Counted from the first letter of the stretch, positions 20,138 to 29,980 are shown. The stretch: 64,000 bases of DNA from an uncultured Campylobacterales bacterium (GCA_947494995.1 CANLWY010000001.1:62001-126000), one strand, 5' to 3'. The notes: a model not told the origin generated them from the letters alone. Numbers and translations: made by a program.

Positions 20138-23100
20138 ATGAATGCAGTGATTAAATTTTTTTTAACTAAGGGAAGATTAAATTATACTCTATTTACTTTT
20201 TTACTTCTTTTAGGAATTGTCTCTTATCAATCTATTCCAAAAGATGTATATCCTCCAATAAAAATAGATAAGATTCAAGTAACAGGTTCGTATAGTGGAG
20301 CTAGTGTAGAGACTTTAAATAAAATGGCAGTTATAAATTTTGAAAAAGATCTAAAAGGTTTAACAGGAGTTGAAAAGATAGAATCTTATATAAAAGATGG
20401 CTCTTTTACTATTATTATGACTTTGGAAGCAAGAAGTGATAAAACAAAGATTTTAAATCGTACAAAAGATATTATTTCAAACAATAAATCTGATTTACCT
20501 TCTGATATGGATGATCCAATAGCATCTGTTATTGATTGGTCATTTCCTTTAATAGATATTACTATTTCATCTAATAATAAATCAAAAGATGAACTTATTG
20601 CAATAGCAGATATTGTTAAAACACAAGTATCATCAATACAAAATATTGCAAATGCTCAACTTTATGAAGATACAACAAAAACCTTTGAAATAATACTTGA
20701 TAATAAAATGTTACAGATGTATGATATTGAAAAGAGTGCTTTATTTGAAGCAATAAAACAGTTGTCATATATTTATCCTATAGGAAGAATAAAAGATAGA
20801 AAAGAACATCTTTTTTTATCTACTATAAATGGAAAGAAAGATGTTGAAAAATATTTAAATACCCAAATTAATGTTGATGGAAAAAGATTTTATTTAAGTG
20901 ATATTGCAAATGTTGAAGAGAAATATAAAGAAGTTGATATTATCTCAAAATTAAATGGTTTAAAGAATATAGAAATAGGTGTTACAAAAAATGAAAAAGC
21001 AAATGCTATTCTTTTAGTTGAACAGTTAAAACAGATAGTTTCAAAGATAGATAAGGAATATAAAGATGTTCAAGTTTCAACCTTTTCTGATACTTCTATT
21101 TATATAAAAAATAGACTAAATACTGTTATCTCTGGAATTATGTTCGGTCTTATTTTAGTAACTGTTGCCCTTTATATTTTGATTAATAAAAGAGTTGCTT
21201 TTATAGTTGTTTTAGGTATTCCAACTGCAATTTTACTTGGGGTTGCTATACTTTCTTTGACTTCTTATAGTATAAATATGATTACTTTAATTGGAGCACT
21301 TTTGATTCTAGGTGTTTTAGTTGATGATGCAGTTATTATTGCAGAAAATATTCAAAGACATATTATGAAAGGGGATGATAAACTTCAAGCAGCAATAAAT
21401 GGGACAAAAGAGGTTTTGCTCCCTGTAAGTGCTTCATCACTTACTACTTTGTTTGCTTTTATGCCTATGCTTATGTTGACAGGAGAGATAGGTGAGTTTT
21501 TAAAGTTAATTCCCATAACTATTATAATTTTAATTATTGCTTCACTTTTAGAGAGTTTTGTATTTTTACCTATTCACTCGTTACATATTTTAAGCAAAGA
21601 TGATAAAGAGCTTGATTGGACAAAAGCACAAAATTTTTATTTAATGGTTTTACATAAAATTATTGAGTATAGAAAAATATTTCTTATGGTTTTTGTTGTT
21701 TTGATTCCAGTAATCACAGTATATATTGGTATGAATATGAAATATCAGCTTTTCCCTACTTTTGACAGTAATAGGGTTTTTATTAGAGGTAAATTCGATA
21801 TAAATCATAAGCTTGAAGATACCTTTGAAAAAACAAAAATCATAGAGAATATTCTTTTAGAAAATAAAGATAGATTGGCCCTTAAAACTATTGCTTATAG
21901 AACAGGACTTAGAACTGACAACGAAGAGAATATAGAAATAAAAGAGACAGTTTTTCAGTTCAATATAGAGCTTGAAGATAGAGTTCCTCAAAACTTTGTT
22001 GAAGAGTATATTACTCCTATACTCTCTTTTGATAATTCAGATAATCCAAAAATTAGAACAAGAACAGTAAATGAAATAGTCCTAGAATTAAAAGAGCTTT
22101 TAAAAGAGTATAAACCAGAAGGTTTAAAAGAGTTTGCAATCAAAAAAGAAGGGGCTGGAGTTACTTCAAATGATATAGAGATTTTATTAAATACAAAAGA
22201 TAAAGAGCTTTTAATGGAGGCTATAAAAGAGATTAGAACTGAGCTTTTAAGAATAGATGGAGTTATTTTTGCAGATGACACAGCAAAACTTGGTGTAAAA
22301 GAGCTTAAACTAGAGATAAACTCATATGGAGAATCTTTAGGTTTCAATGAAGCAATAGTTGCTACAAATCTAAGTCCATTGTTTTTAAAAAATGAGCAAA
22401 CAAAAGGATTAAGTAAAGATGGAATATTTGAAATAATCACTTATGATAATAGAAAAGATGAGTTTGAAACTCTAAAAGATTTAGAAATAAATATTCCTAG
22501 AACAACACAAAAAATACTTTTGAGTGAAATTGCAGATTTTACATATATTAGAAATTTTGATTCCATTACAAAAGTAAATAGAGTAGATAGTAAAAGAGTT
22601 GTAGCAAATGTTGATATGGATAAGTTAACAGCTGGTGAAGCTTTAGAGATGATTGAAGATACTTTAGAAAAATATAGTAAAAAAGGAGTAAATATCTCTT
22701 TTGAAGGAGAAGTTGAACAAAATAAAAAAATGGCAAGGGAGCTAAGCTTTGCTTTTTTTGTGGCAATTTTTTTAATCTTTATTACGCTTCTTATAATGTT
22801 CAATTCTTTTAGGCAGACACTTATTATTTTATCTATTATTCCGTTTTCTGTTTTAGGAGTTTTTATAGGTCATTTGATTATGGGATTGAACCTCTCTTTA
22901 ATCTCAATTGTTGGGATTTTAGGGCTTGCAGGAGTTGTTATAAATGATGCCATAGTAATGTTGGATTTTATTAGAAAGTCTCAATCTTTAGAAGCAATGA
23001 TGGATAGAGCAAAATTAAGACTAAGACCTATTTTAATCACTTCAATCACAACATTTTTAGGACTGTCAACACTTATTTTCTATGCAACAGGACAAGCAAA

Positions 23101-23215
23101 AATTTTACAGCCTATTGCTATAAGCCTGGGCTTTGGACTTATGTGGGGTACAGTCTTGACGCTTATTTATTTACCTGCATTATTTGCAGTATCTTATAAA
23201 ATGAGAAAGGAATAA
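20138..23215 (+). CDS. RND-family efflux transporter, inner-membrane subunit
   Basis: 1025 residues with the AcrB/MexB topology: an N-terminal TM, a large periplasmic porter domain, TMs 2-6, a second periplasmic domain and TMs 8-12. VLVDDAVIIAENIQRH is the TM4 proton-relay segment with the adjacent Asp pair typical of RND pumps, and GLAGVVINDAIVMLDFI is its repeat partner. It exports drugs, lipids or metals by proton antiport. It starts at an ATG behind AAAGGA. The adaptor gene follows after two bases; no outer-membrane channel gene is nearby, so it must borrow one. Confidence 0.92.
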   Translation: MNAVIKFFLTKGRLNYTLFTFLLLLGIVSYQSIPKDVYPPIKIDKIQVTGSYSGASVETLNKMAVINFEKDLKGLTGVEKIESYIKDGSFTIIMTLEARSDKTKILNRTKDIISNNKSDLPSDMDDPIASVIDWSFPLIDITISSNNKSKDELIAIADIVKTQVSSIQNIANAQLYEDTTKTFEIILDNKMLQMYDIEKSALFEAIKQLSYIYPIGRIKDRKEHLFLSTINGKKDVEKYLNTQINVDGKRFYLSDIANVEEKYKEVDIISKLNGLKNIEIGVTKNEKANAILLVEQLKQIVSKIDKEYKDVQVSTFSDTSIYIKNRLNTVISGIMFGLILVTVALYILINKRVAFIVVLGIPTAILLGVAILSLTSYSINMITLIGALLILGVLVDDAVIIAENIQRHIMKGDDKLQAAINGTKEVLLPVSASSLTTLFAFMPMLMLTGEIGEFLKLIPITIIILIIASLLESFVFLPIHSLHILSKDDKELDWTKAQNFYLMVLHKIIEYRKIFLMVFVVLIPVITVYIGMNMKYQLFPTFDSNRVFIRGKFDINHKLEDTFEKTKIIENILLENKDRLALKTIAYRTGLRTDNEENIEIKETVFQFNIELEDRVPQNFVEEYITPILSFDNSDNPKIRTRTVNEIVLELKELLKEYKPEGLKEFAIKKEGAGVTSNDIEILLNTKDKELLMEAIKEIRTELLRIDGVIFADDTAKLGVKELKLEINSYGESLGFNEAIVATNLSPLFLKNEQTKGLSKDGIFEIITYDNRKDEFETLKDLEINIPRTTQKILLSEIADFTYIRNFDSITKVNRVDSKRVVANVDMDKLTAGEALEMIEDTLEKYSKKGVNISFEGEVEQNKKMARELSFAFFVAIFLIFITLLIMFNSFRQTLIILSIIPFSVLGVFIGHLIMGLNLSLISIVGILGLAGVVINDAIVMLDFIRKSQSLEAMMDRAKLRLRPILITSITTFLGLSTLIFYATGQAKILQPIAISLGFGLMWGTVLTLIYLPALFAVSYKMRKE

Positions 23216-23217
23216 TT

Positions 23218-23943
23218 ATGAAAAAGCTAATATTAATAGGCTTACTTACTATTTCATCACTATTTGCTAAAGATTACATGGCAAAAATAGAGCCATTTGA
23301 AAAGTATGAAATAAAATCAGAGGTTTCAGGAGTAGTTAAATCTTCTAAAAAAGAGTTTGAAACAAAGTTTATTAAAATGAATCAAACTCTAATAGAGATA
23401 AATTCAGAAGATGAGCAAATAGCTTTACAAAGAACAAGAGAAAGTCTAAAAGTTCAAAAAGAAATAGTAAGAATTAGAGAAAAAAATTACAATTCTAAAA
23501 ATAGAGTAGTAAATATGAGCCGATATGAAAAAAACAATGAAAAACTTGATTTTTTAGAAGCAAAAAAGGAATTAATTTCCCTACAACAAGAGATAAAGAG
23601 ATTGAAAAGAGAAATGAACAAAAAAGTCTTTAAACTTCAAAATAGGTATATTCATAAAATATATGTAAACCATGGAGAATATGTAAATCAAGGGGATAAA
23701 CTTTTTGATAGTTTTGATATTACTAAACAAAAAATCACTCTTTATTTAACTTTAACAGAGATTGAAAAACTTCCTTTAAAAAAGATTTTCATTGATGGTA
23801 AACAAAGTAGTTTTAAAGTCCATAAAATATCTAGAATAAAAGATGAAATCAGAGTTTCTAGATATAAAGTAGAGTTTATTAAAGATAATAAAGAACTAGA
23901 AAATTATTTTTTTAATAAAGTTGTTAAAGTTCAATTAAAATAA
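23218..23943 (+). CDS. RND periplasmic adaptor-like protein (short membrane fusion protein)
   Basis: 241 residues with a signal peptide (MKKLILIGLLTISSLFA), a lipoyl-like half (EPFEKYEIKSEVSGVVKSS), a long alpha-helical hairpin (about 70-140) and the second lipoyl half (NRYIHKIYVNHGEYVNQGDKLF). It is shorter than classical adaptors (~370) and lacks a clear membrane-proximal domain. It lies after, not before, the pump gene, the reverse of the usual order. It probably links the pump to an outer-membrane channel. Confidence 0.8.
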   Translation: MKKLILIGLLTISSLFAKDYMAKIEPFEKYEIKSEVSGVVKSSKKEFETKFIKMNQTLIEINSEDEQIALQRTRESLKVQKEIVRIREKNYNSKNRVVNMSRYEKNNEKLDFLEAKKELISLQQEIKRLKREMNKKVFKLQNRYIHKIYVNHGEYVNQGDKLFDSFDITKQKITLYLTLTEIEKLPLKKIFIDGKQSSFKVHKISRIKDEIRVSRYKVEFIKDNKELENYFFNKVVKVQLK

Positions 23944-23951
23944 TAAATAGT

Positions 23952-24344
23952 CTAGGCTAAGGGGTCTTCCCCTTGGCTCCATCCAGCTAGATATTTTTCA
24001 ACTAAATGAAAATCTTCTCCTGTATGTTGTGTAAAAGTGATATATTGGTTTCTATTGTCTACTTCAAAAAGTTCATTTACTATTGCCATATATCTTAAAG
24101 CTAACTCTCTTCTTTGTTGCATAGTTCGTCCTTCTCTAATATCTAGGTTCATTAAACAGATATCATCACTAGGATTTGCTCTACCTATTGTTAGATTATA
24201 TTTATCATACTCTCTAATTGAGATTGCTATGTGATCAGTTCCTGTATCCATAATCTGTGAAAAAGTATATCTTATTTCATTTACAAACTTATCTTTTGTT
24301 TCATTAGAGACTTTTTTATTTATTTCAAACTGTAAGTGAGGCAT
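23952..24344 (-). CDS. Tautomerase-superfamily protein
   Basis: 130 residues beginning MPHLQFEI: the Pro exposed after Met removal is the catalytic base in tautomerase/MIF proteins. The sequence then follows the beta-alpha-beta pattern (IAISIREYDKYNLTIGRA). Oligomerises and acts on keto-enol or dehalogenation substrates; the natural substrate is unknown. Its gene is convergent with the RND adaptor and its 3' end encodes an AAGGGG/CCCCTT hairpin (23959-23974) that may also help to end the RND transcript. Confidence 0.8.
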   Translation of the reverse strand: MPHLQFEINKKVSNETKDKFVNEIRYTFSQIMDTGTDHIAISIREYDKYNLTIGRANPSDDICLMNLDIREGRTMQQRRELALRYMAIVNELFEVDNRNQYITFTQHTGEDFHLVEKYLAGWSQGEDPLA

Positions 24345-24376
24345 AAAAAATCCTTTTTAAAAAATAATATAGTGAA

Positions 24377-24452
24377 TATCTCAAAAAATGGTTATTTTTA
24401 ATAATTACTTTAAAAATTTATATAAAATTTAAGAATTATCTCAAAAAATGGT
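24377..24452. repeat. Pair of 16-bp direct repeats TATCTCAAAAAATGGT
   Basis: Identical 16-mers at 24377-24392 and 24437-24452, 60 bases start to start, in the divergent promoter region between the tautomerase and the LRV-type gene. The 60-base spacing is close to six helical turns. Candidate tandem operator sites; no binding protein can be named. Confidence 0.55.
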
Positions 24453-24517
24453 CAACTATTAATTTAAACTTAGTTATAATTTAATATAATTTTATATATT
24501 ACTCTTGGATTATAAAA

Positions 24518-24877
24518 ATGAATTTTAAATCAAAAAAAGAACAATTAGATATTGCAAAGACTACAACTTGTCCAAATATATTAGAGAAGTTACATAATTC
24601 TCAATATATGAATGTAAGACGGGCAGTTGCAAGGAATCTTAATATTAGTACTCAAGTGGCAAATACACTTGTAACAGACCCTGTTTTAAATGTAAGCTAT
24701 ATGGCTCTAAAAAATCCTAAATCTACAGTAAATAGAGATTTATGTAATAGAAGTATTGTGGGGTGTGTAGTGTGTGAAAAAGATGAAAGAGAATTAGATT
24801 GCACTACTTGTGAAGAGAAGAATAAATCTTTTATAAAAAAGAAGAAGAAAAAAAAGTTTAGCTTCTTCAGTTCCTAA
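24518..24877 (+). CDS. Small LRV/HEAT-like repeat protein with cysteine cluster
   Basis: 119 residues. The N-terminal ~80 contain repeats of the form AxxxxxxxxxLxxLxxxxxxxVRxxVAxNxxxxxxVxxxL, resembling leucine-rich repeat variants (LRV). The C-terminal part has five cysteines (CNRSIVGCVVCEKDERELDCTTC), including two CxxC pairs, and ends in a run of lysines and FSFFSS. An Azotobacter LRV protein carries a [4Fe-4S] cluster; here a Zn or Fe-S site is possible but unproven. The stop overlaps the convergent flavoprotein gene by 11 bases. Confidence 0.65.
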   Translation: MNFKSKKEQLDIAKTTTCPNILEKLHNSQYMNVRRAVARNLNISTQVANTLVTDPVLNVSYMALKNPKSTVNRDLCNRSIVGCVVCEKDERELDCTTCEEKNKSFIKKKKKKKFSFFSS

Positions 24878-25895
24878 ATGAAGGGTTATTATTCATAAAC
24901 TCTTCAACTTTGTTTGTATGAGCATACATTTTTCCACTTCTTCTCATAAATGAATTTACAATATGATAGCCATGATTAAGTGCTGCCATAATAGAACCAC
25001 CCGTATTAAAAGCAATATCTCCAGCAACATATAGACAATTTATATTTGTCCTATAGTGTTCATCATATATTGGATTTCCTTTTTCATCTGTTTGAATACC
25101 TATTTTTTTAAGAAAATCTATAGGAGCTGTTCCTCCAATTGCATATATTACTCTATCATAAATAGTATGGTATCCATCATTGAAATTTACTTTTACTTTA
25201 CCATGTTCATTCTCAATAGATTCAATATCTGTATTCATTCGTAGACGTAATTTTTCTTGCCCATTGTATTGATATAAAATATCTTCATTATTTGGATTTA
25301 ATCTTGTAAATTCATTTTTTCTATAAACAAGAGTTACTATATTGTTTTCGTCAGCTAATTCATAAGCATATTCAGCAGCTGAGTTACCTCCTCCAACTAC
25401 TAATATTTTTTCACCTTCATGACATTTATCAAGATTGTAGTTTACAAACTCTTTAATTGATGGTGGGATTTTATATGATGGTTTATTAGGTTTTCCCATC
25501 TTTCCAATAGTTACTACAACTGCAATTGCTCTAAAAGTTTGACTTGCAGTAGTAATTAAAAAGCAGTCATTTTCTTCATCTCTTATTATATTTTCAACTT
25601 CTGTATTAAAAGCGGTGTCAACTTTTTCTTCATCCAATAACTGGTCAAAAAAGTCCAAAGTTGTCTCTTTTGTTCCATCCATAAAAGGAATATTTCCTTC
25701 AGGATTAATTACTTGACCTTTCCAATCCTTATCAACTCTTTTATTATCTTTATAAAATTTTCTAATAGTACTTGAGTGATTATCTGCTTTATCTATAAGT
25801 AGAATACTTTCTATACCATGCACTGCTGCCTCAACAGCTGTACCTATTCCTCCAGGACCTCCGCCAATAATTGCAATATCATAAATTGTAGTCAT
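24867..25895 (-). CDS. FAD/NAD(P)-dependent oxidoreductase, thioredoxin-reductase-like
   Basis: 342 residues with an N-terminal FAD-binding Rossmann motif (IIGGGPGGIGTAVEAA), a central NAD(P)-binding motif (VVGGGNSAAEYAYEL) and the C-terminal FAD motif (NCLYVAGDIAFNTGGSIMAALNHG). It lacks the CxxC redox centre of true thioredoxin reductase, so it is more like the ferredoxin/flavodoxin-NADP reductase or YpdA type. The electron acceptor is unknown. It is divergent from queF. Confidence 0.85.
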   Translation of the reverse strand: MTTIYDIAIIGGGPGGIGTAVEAAVHGIESILLIDKADNHSSTIRKFYKDNKRVDKDWKGQVINPEGNIPFMDGTKETTLDFFDQLLDEEKVDTAFNTEVENIIRDEENDCFLITTASQTFRAIAVVVTIGKMGKPNKPSYKIPPSIKEFVNYNLDKCHEGEKILVVGGGNSAAEYAYELADENNIVTLVYRKNEFTRLNPNNEDILYQYNGQEKLRLRMNTDIESIENEHGKVKVNFNDGYHTIYDRVIYAIGGTAPIDFLKKIGIQTDEKGNPIYDEHYRTNINCLYVAGDIAFNTGGSIMAALNHGYHIVNSFMRRSGKMYAHTNKVEEFMNNNPSFRN

Positions 25896-26058
25896 TTAAT
25901 TCTCCAAAATGCGAATGAATGAAACTATTATACTATAAAAATATCTTATAAAGAAATTGATAAAACTACTTAAAAGGAATATCTCATATTTGTAAGTAAA
26001 ATTTAGATAAAATGGCTCTTTTATAGAATATAAAAATTTATTAAAAGGTTAAAATAGA

Positions 26059-26436
26059 ATGAAATATGGTGAAAAAGAAATTGTTGAATTTGATATCAAC
26101 AAAGAAGAAAACTTCTGGCCAAATACTAATGAGAAGAATTACACAATAAATATTGAACTTCCAGAATTTATGGCAAAATGTCCAAGAAGTGGTTATCCAG
26201 ATTTTGCAACAATTAAATTAGAGTATGTTCCAAATAAATTAGTAATTGAATTAAAGGCTTTAAAACTTTATATAAACTCATTTATGCTTAGAGAAATCTC
26301 TCATGAAAATACAGCAAATGAGATTTTTGATACTCTTTATGAAAAACTAAACCCACGATATATGAAAGTTATTGCTGATTTTAAACCACGTGGAAATGTT
26401 CATACGGTTATTGAAGTAGATAGCGAAAAGATGTAA
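26059..26436 (+). CDS. queF: NADPH-dependent 7-cyano-7-deazaguanine reductase QueF
   Basis: QueF reduces preQ0 to preQ1, the last free-base step before the modified base is inserted into tRNA for queuosine. The 125-residue unimodular form has the catalytic Cys41 in FMAKCPRSGYPDFATIKLEY, with the conserved Asp47 close by, and LELKALKLYINSF as the substrate loop. The sequence ...HENTANEIFD is the NADPH-contact region. It starts at an ATG and is followed after nine bases by an HTH gene. No preQ1 riboswitch is seen upstream. Confidence 0.93.
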   Translation: MKYGEKEIVEFDINKEENFWPNTNEKNYTINIELPEFMAKCPRSGYPDFATIKLEYVPNKLVIELKALKLYINSFMLREISHENTANEIFDTLYEKLNPRYMKVIADFKPRGNVHTVIEVDSEKM

Positions 26437-26445
26437 GGTTAAATC

Positions 26446-27051
26446 TTGGAGAGATTAGTTACAACTGCACAAGCAGCACAAATATTAGGATTGTCTCTTC
26501 AAGGTGTACACTACCGTATTAAAAAACAACAATTAAAATCTATCAAAAAGTCTGGTAAGACTTATGTTTATATAAGTGATCAAGTCGAGAGTAAAGAAGA
26601 GCCAAAAGTAGAACTCAGAGAAGTTCCTATAGATACAATAAAAGAGATTGTAAAAGCAAAAGATGAGCAAATCATTACTCTAAAAAAGTCTATGAAGTGG
26701 ATGAGAAAACAGTATATCTCAGAGATAGATAGATTAGAAAAAAACCAAAAAAGAATTATTGGTGTTTTCAATCGTGAAATAGAACTTCTTCAAAGTGCAT
26801 TTAATGAAATGCGTTCAATATATAAACCACAAATAGAAAATCAAATACCATCAAAAGATGAGTTTATTCAAGAGAGTAAATTTATCTCAATACAAGATTT
26901 TACTATATATTTAAAAAGACACTCAAAAAGTGAAAAAGATATAAAGCTTATTATTTTTAAAGCCCTACAAAAAAAAGATCCAAGATTTATTTATAATAAA
27001 AAAGATAAAAAACTATTGATTTTAAATAAAGATTTTTCTGACTTAGTTTAA
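26446..27051 (+). CDS. Small HTH (excisionase/MerR-like) DNA-binding protein
   Basis: 201 residues starting at TTG (26446) behind AAGGTTAAATC. MERLVTTAQAAQILGLSLQGVHYRIKKQQLKSIKKSGKTYVYISD is an excisionase-like helix-turn-helix of the MerR superfamily, followed by an acidic linker and a coiled coil (about 75-130) and an unknown C-terminal domain. It follows queF by nine bases. A small stem (TTAGGC/GCCCTAA) lies behind the stop. It has no obvious target; a role in cell-pole or chromosome functions is not shown. Confidence 0.7.
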   Translation: MERLVTTAQAAQILGLSLQGVHYRIKKQQLKSIKKSGKTYVYISDQVESKEEPKVELREVPIDTIKEIVKAKDEQIITLKKSMKWMRKQYISEIDRLEKNQKRIIGVFNREIELLQSAFNEMRSIYKPQIENQIPSKDEFIQESKFISIQDFTIYLKRHSKSEKDIKLIIFKALQKKDPRFIYNKKDKKLLILNKDFSDLV

Positions 27052-27331
27052 ATTAGGCATAAAGCCCTAAAATATAAGGTTTGTTTAGTTCCATAGTTTG
27101 TCTATACGAGGTCTTCAAACCAATAATCTTTCTTCATAAATTCTAATGTATGTATTATTACTAAGACAAGACTCATTAGGAGTGTTTATTATAAAACATT
27201 ATTTTTAAAACTGTAATGCAAATGATTAATTCACATAAAATAATTATTATTTTCTATTAAGAATAGCTTAATAAATAACATTATAAGTAGTTATTTAGTA
27301 AAATATAACTTTTTAAATAGAAGGAATAAAT

Positions 27332-29980
27332 ATGAAAAGGCTATTAGAATATGGGTCAAAATTTAGAATTTTGAAAGGCGGGAAAATTAGTTTAGTTTCA
27401 TTTGTATTGTTAGGTACATCAACGTTACTAAATGCGGCTCCAAGTGGTGGTGTTGTTACAAGTGGGAATGCAACAATCAATCAAAGTGGAACAGTTACTA
27501 ATATTAATCAAACAACGAATAAAGCAACAATTAACTGGAATACTTTTAATGTTGCTTCAAATGAAGTTGTAAACTTCAATCAACCAAATAAATCATCTAT
27601 TGCATTAAATAGAGTTATAGGTAATGAAAAAAGTGTTATCAATGGGGCAATTAATGCAAATGGACAAGTTTGGCTTTTAAATTCTAGTGGTGTTTTATTT
27701 GGGAAGAATGCCTCTATTAATACTGCTAGTTTACTTGCAACTACTTCAAAATTAAGTGACGATGATTTTAATTTAGGAAACTATAATCTTAAAAATGATT
27801 CTTCTGAGTCTGTGGTTAATCTAGGAACTATTAATATTTCCAATGAAGGATATGCTGTACTTACGGGTAAAGAAGTATCTAATGAAGGTTCTATTACAGT
27901 AGTTAGAGGAAAGGTTCATTTAGCTGGAGCAAATGATGTATCAATTAATCTAAATGAAAACTCTTTAGTAAATTTAAAGGTGGACAAAGGTGTTTTAGAT
28001 GCTTTAGTTAAAAATAGTGGCTCTATTAAAGCTGATGGTGGAGAAATATATCTTACAACAAATGCAGTTGATGAATTATTAAAAGGTGTTGTAAATAATA
28101 CTGGACATATAGAGGCCCAAACACTTGATGATATTACTGGACATATTGAATTATTTGCTCATGGTGGAACTATTCAAACAGGAGGAACAATAAAGGCTGA
28201 AGATGGGTTTGTAGAAACATCAGGAAAATACTATGACTTTTTAGGTGCAGATATAAAAGCTGGTCAATGGCTAATTGATCCAGTAAATGTAACTATTGAT
28301 TCTTCTTTATCTACTGCTATAGAAGGTGCTTTAGCTACTGGTAATGTTACTATTACAACAGATGGTGGAAATACACCTGATACCTCTTCAGGTGAAAGTG
28401 GCACAGATGGAAATATTTATGTTAATAGTGCTATTTCTTGGTCAGCAAATAATACACTTACTTTAGATGCATATAATGATATATTTGTTAATGAAAATAT
28501 TACGCATACTGGATCATCATTAGGTGGAATAATATTCTTATATGGTCAAGGCTCTGCAAATGGAGGCTCAAGTACATATAATATAGGATCAGGTAAGTCA
28601 GTCATTGCAGATTCAATACAATGGAGAAAAGGAAGCGACTTAAATTCTTATAGGTATGCAATAGTTGATAATGATATATTTATAGGTACAAAATATATTG
28701 AACTAGGTATGTCTTATGGTAATGGCGGTAAATTTGGTTCATTTAGGAAACCAAGCTTATTTTTTGGTAGACAATCAAGTTCAGGTATAGGAATGATTGG
28801 TGATGCTGACGGTTTTGGAGTGGGAGATGACTTAAGAATTGATTACTTTTTACCAGGTACTCCAGCAGAACAATTTACAGTTGCTTATGGAGACAGTTAT
28901 GAAACTAATGGTAAGAACTTTGCAACAGATGCGAGTGGTTATGAATTATTAGGATTAAATGCTGATAATAAATTAGAAATGAAACTTACTACAACATTGA
29001 ATAGTACTTTAAAAATTGAACAAACTTTTGATTTAGGCTTAGAAGATAAATATTTTAACAATAATGTTGTTTTAACAAATGAAGGAAGTTCTGCAATATC
29101 TAATGCAACTTTTATTCGAAGTTTTGATCCTGATAATACAGTTGATATGGGTGGAAATTATACAACAATAAATACTATTGAGAAATTAATCTCATCAGGA
29201 GATAGTTCAACTGTTATTACTGCACAAAGTTTAACAGAAGATCCATATGAGACCCTTACAGGGAATCAAGCAAAGATTTTATATTATACAACATCATCAG
29301 ATGCAAAAATTGGATACGGTGCTCAGTTCTTTAGTGGAAATCCTTATAATGTAGAATCTATGATAACTACTGCTAACTCTTTATCTAAGGGAGATACAAA
29401 TTCTGATGATGAAGGAATAGGTATAATATTTAAATATAATTCTTTAGCTGCATCAGAGTCAAAGTTATTTTCATTTTTTACTTCTTTAGATAATAGACCT
29501 TTAAGTGATATTTTAAATGATTTAGATTCTAATGCAAATATATCTACATCAAAAACACCTTCAGGTACAAAAGTACCAGAGTCTGTACTTACGCCTATTA
29601 TGAATAATATTAGAACAAATGTACAACTACCTAAAGTAGAACCAATAGTAGCTCAACCAAAAATAAATACTATTTCTGGTAAAAGTTTTGGATTAGGTAA
29701 AGATTCAAGTGTTCAATTGGTTTCAATTGCTAAAGAAGGAGAAAAACTAACTCCTGTAACTATGGAAGAAGTAGATAAATTAATGAGTGAAAAGCAAGGT
29801 AAAACTTCTAATAACAATAATAAAAAAACAAATGATGTAAAGCTTCAATCAAGAGTTCAATTAAGTGAGAGAAATTCTATGTTTCAATTAGTAAATGGTG
29901 GAGTTAAATTACCAGAAGGTGTGACTCAGGAGTTCTATGTATTACAGAAAAATTCAACTAAGGAAGAGGATAATAAATAA
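27332..29980 (+). CDS. Two-partner secretion exoprotein (TpsA), haemagglutinin-type
   Basis: 882 residues. An extended signal peptide (residues 1-36, KRLLEYGSKFRILKGGKISLVSFVLLGTSTLLNAA) precedes the TPS domain (about 40-280) with the hallmarks of filamentous-haemagglutinin N-termini: NQTTNKATINWNTFNVASNEVVNFNQPN and NGQVWLLNSSGVLFGKNASIN. Beta-helix repeats follow, then a non-repetitive tail. It is short for a filamentous adhesin, and there is no contact-dependent-toxin module I recognise. The TpsB gene overlaps its stop by one base. The 280-base upstream gap holds only weak hairpins and AT-rich promoter-like sequence. Confidence 0.9.
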   Translation: MKRLLEYGSKFRILKGGKISLVSFVLLGTSTLLNAAPSGGVVTSGNATINQSGTVTNINQTTNKATINWNTFNVASNEVVNFNQPNKSSIALNRVIGNEKSVINGAINANGQVWLLNSSGVLFGKNASINTASLLATTSKLSDDDFNLGNYNLKNDSSESVVNLGTINISNEGYAVLTGKEVSNEGSITVVRGKVHLAGANDVSINLNENSLVNLKVDKGVLDALVKNSGSIKADGGEIYLTTNAVDELLKGVVNNTGHIEAQTLDDITGHIELFAHGGTIQTGGTIKAEDGFVETSGKYYDFLGADIKAGQWLIDPVNVTIDSSLSTAIEGALATGNVTITTDGGNTPDTSSGESGTDGNIYVNSAISWSANNTLTLDAYNDIFVNENITHTGSSLGGIIFLYGQGSANGGSSTYNIGSGKSVIADSIQWRKGSDLNSYRYAIVDNDIFIGTKYIELGMSYGNGGKFGSFRKPSLFFGRQSSSGIGMIGDADGFGVGDDLRIDYFLPGTPAEQFTVAYGDSYETNGKNFATDASGYELLGLNADNKLEMKLTTTLNSTLKIEQTFDLGLEDKYFNNNVVLTNEGSSAISNATFIRSFDPDNTVDMGGNYTTINTIEKLISSGDSSTVITAQSLTEDPYETLTGNQAKILYYTTSSDAKIGYGAQFFSGNPYNVESMITTANSLSKGDTNSDDEGIGIIFKYNSLAASESKLFSFFTSLDNRPLSDILNDLDSNANISTSKTPSGTKVPESVLTPIMNNIRTNVQLPKVEPIVAQPKINTISGKSFGLGKDSSVQLVSIAKEGEKLTPVTMEEVDKLMSEKQGKTSNNNNKKTNDVKLQSRVQLSERNSMFQLVNGGVKLPEGVTQEFYVLQKNSTKEEDNK

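Noticed and set aside
21988-22803. Two minus-strand open frames inside the RND pump gene
   Set aside because: Low-complexity Ser/Phe/Leu/Ile composition typical of antisense shadow frames; the pump gene is continuous and certain.
25896-26058. Possible preQ1 riboswitch before queF
   Set aside because: No short pseudoknot-forming stem with an A-rich tail near the ribosome site could be found; the region is plain AT-rich promoter-like DNA.
27052-27331. Possible Fur box or riboswitch before tpsA
   Set aside because: TAATGCAAATGATTA has weak dyad symmetry but few matches to the Fur consensus, and GGTTTG/CAAACC (about 27079-27122) is a single weak stem; too little to call.
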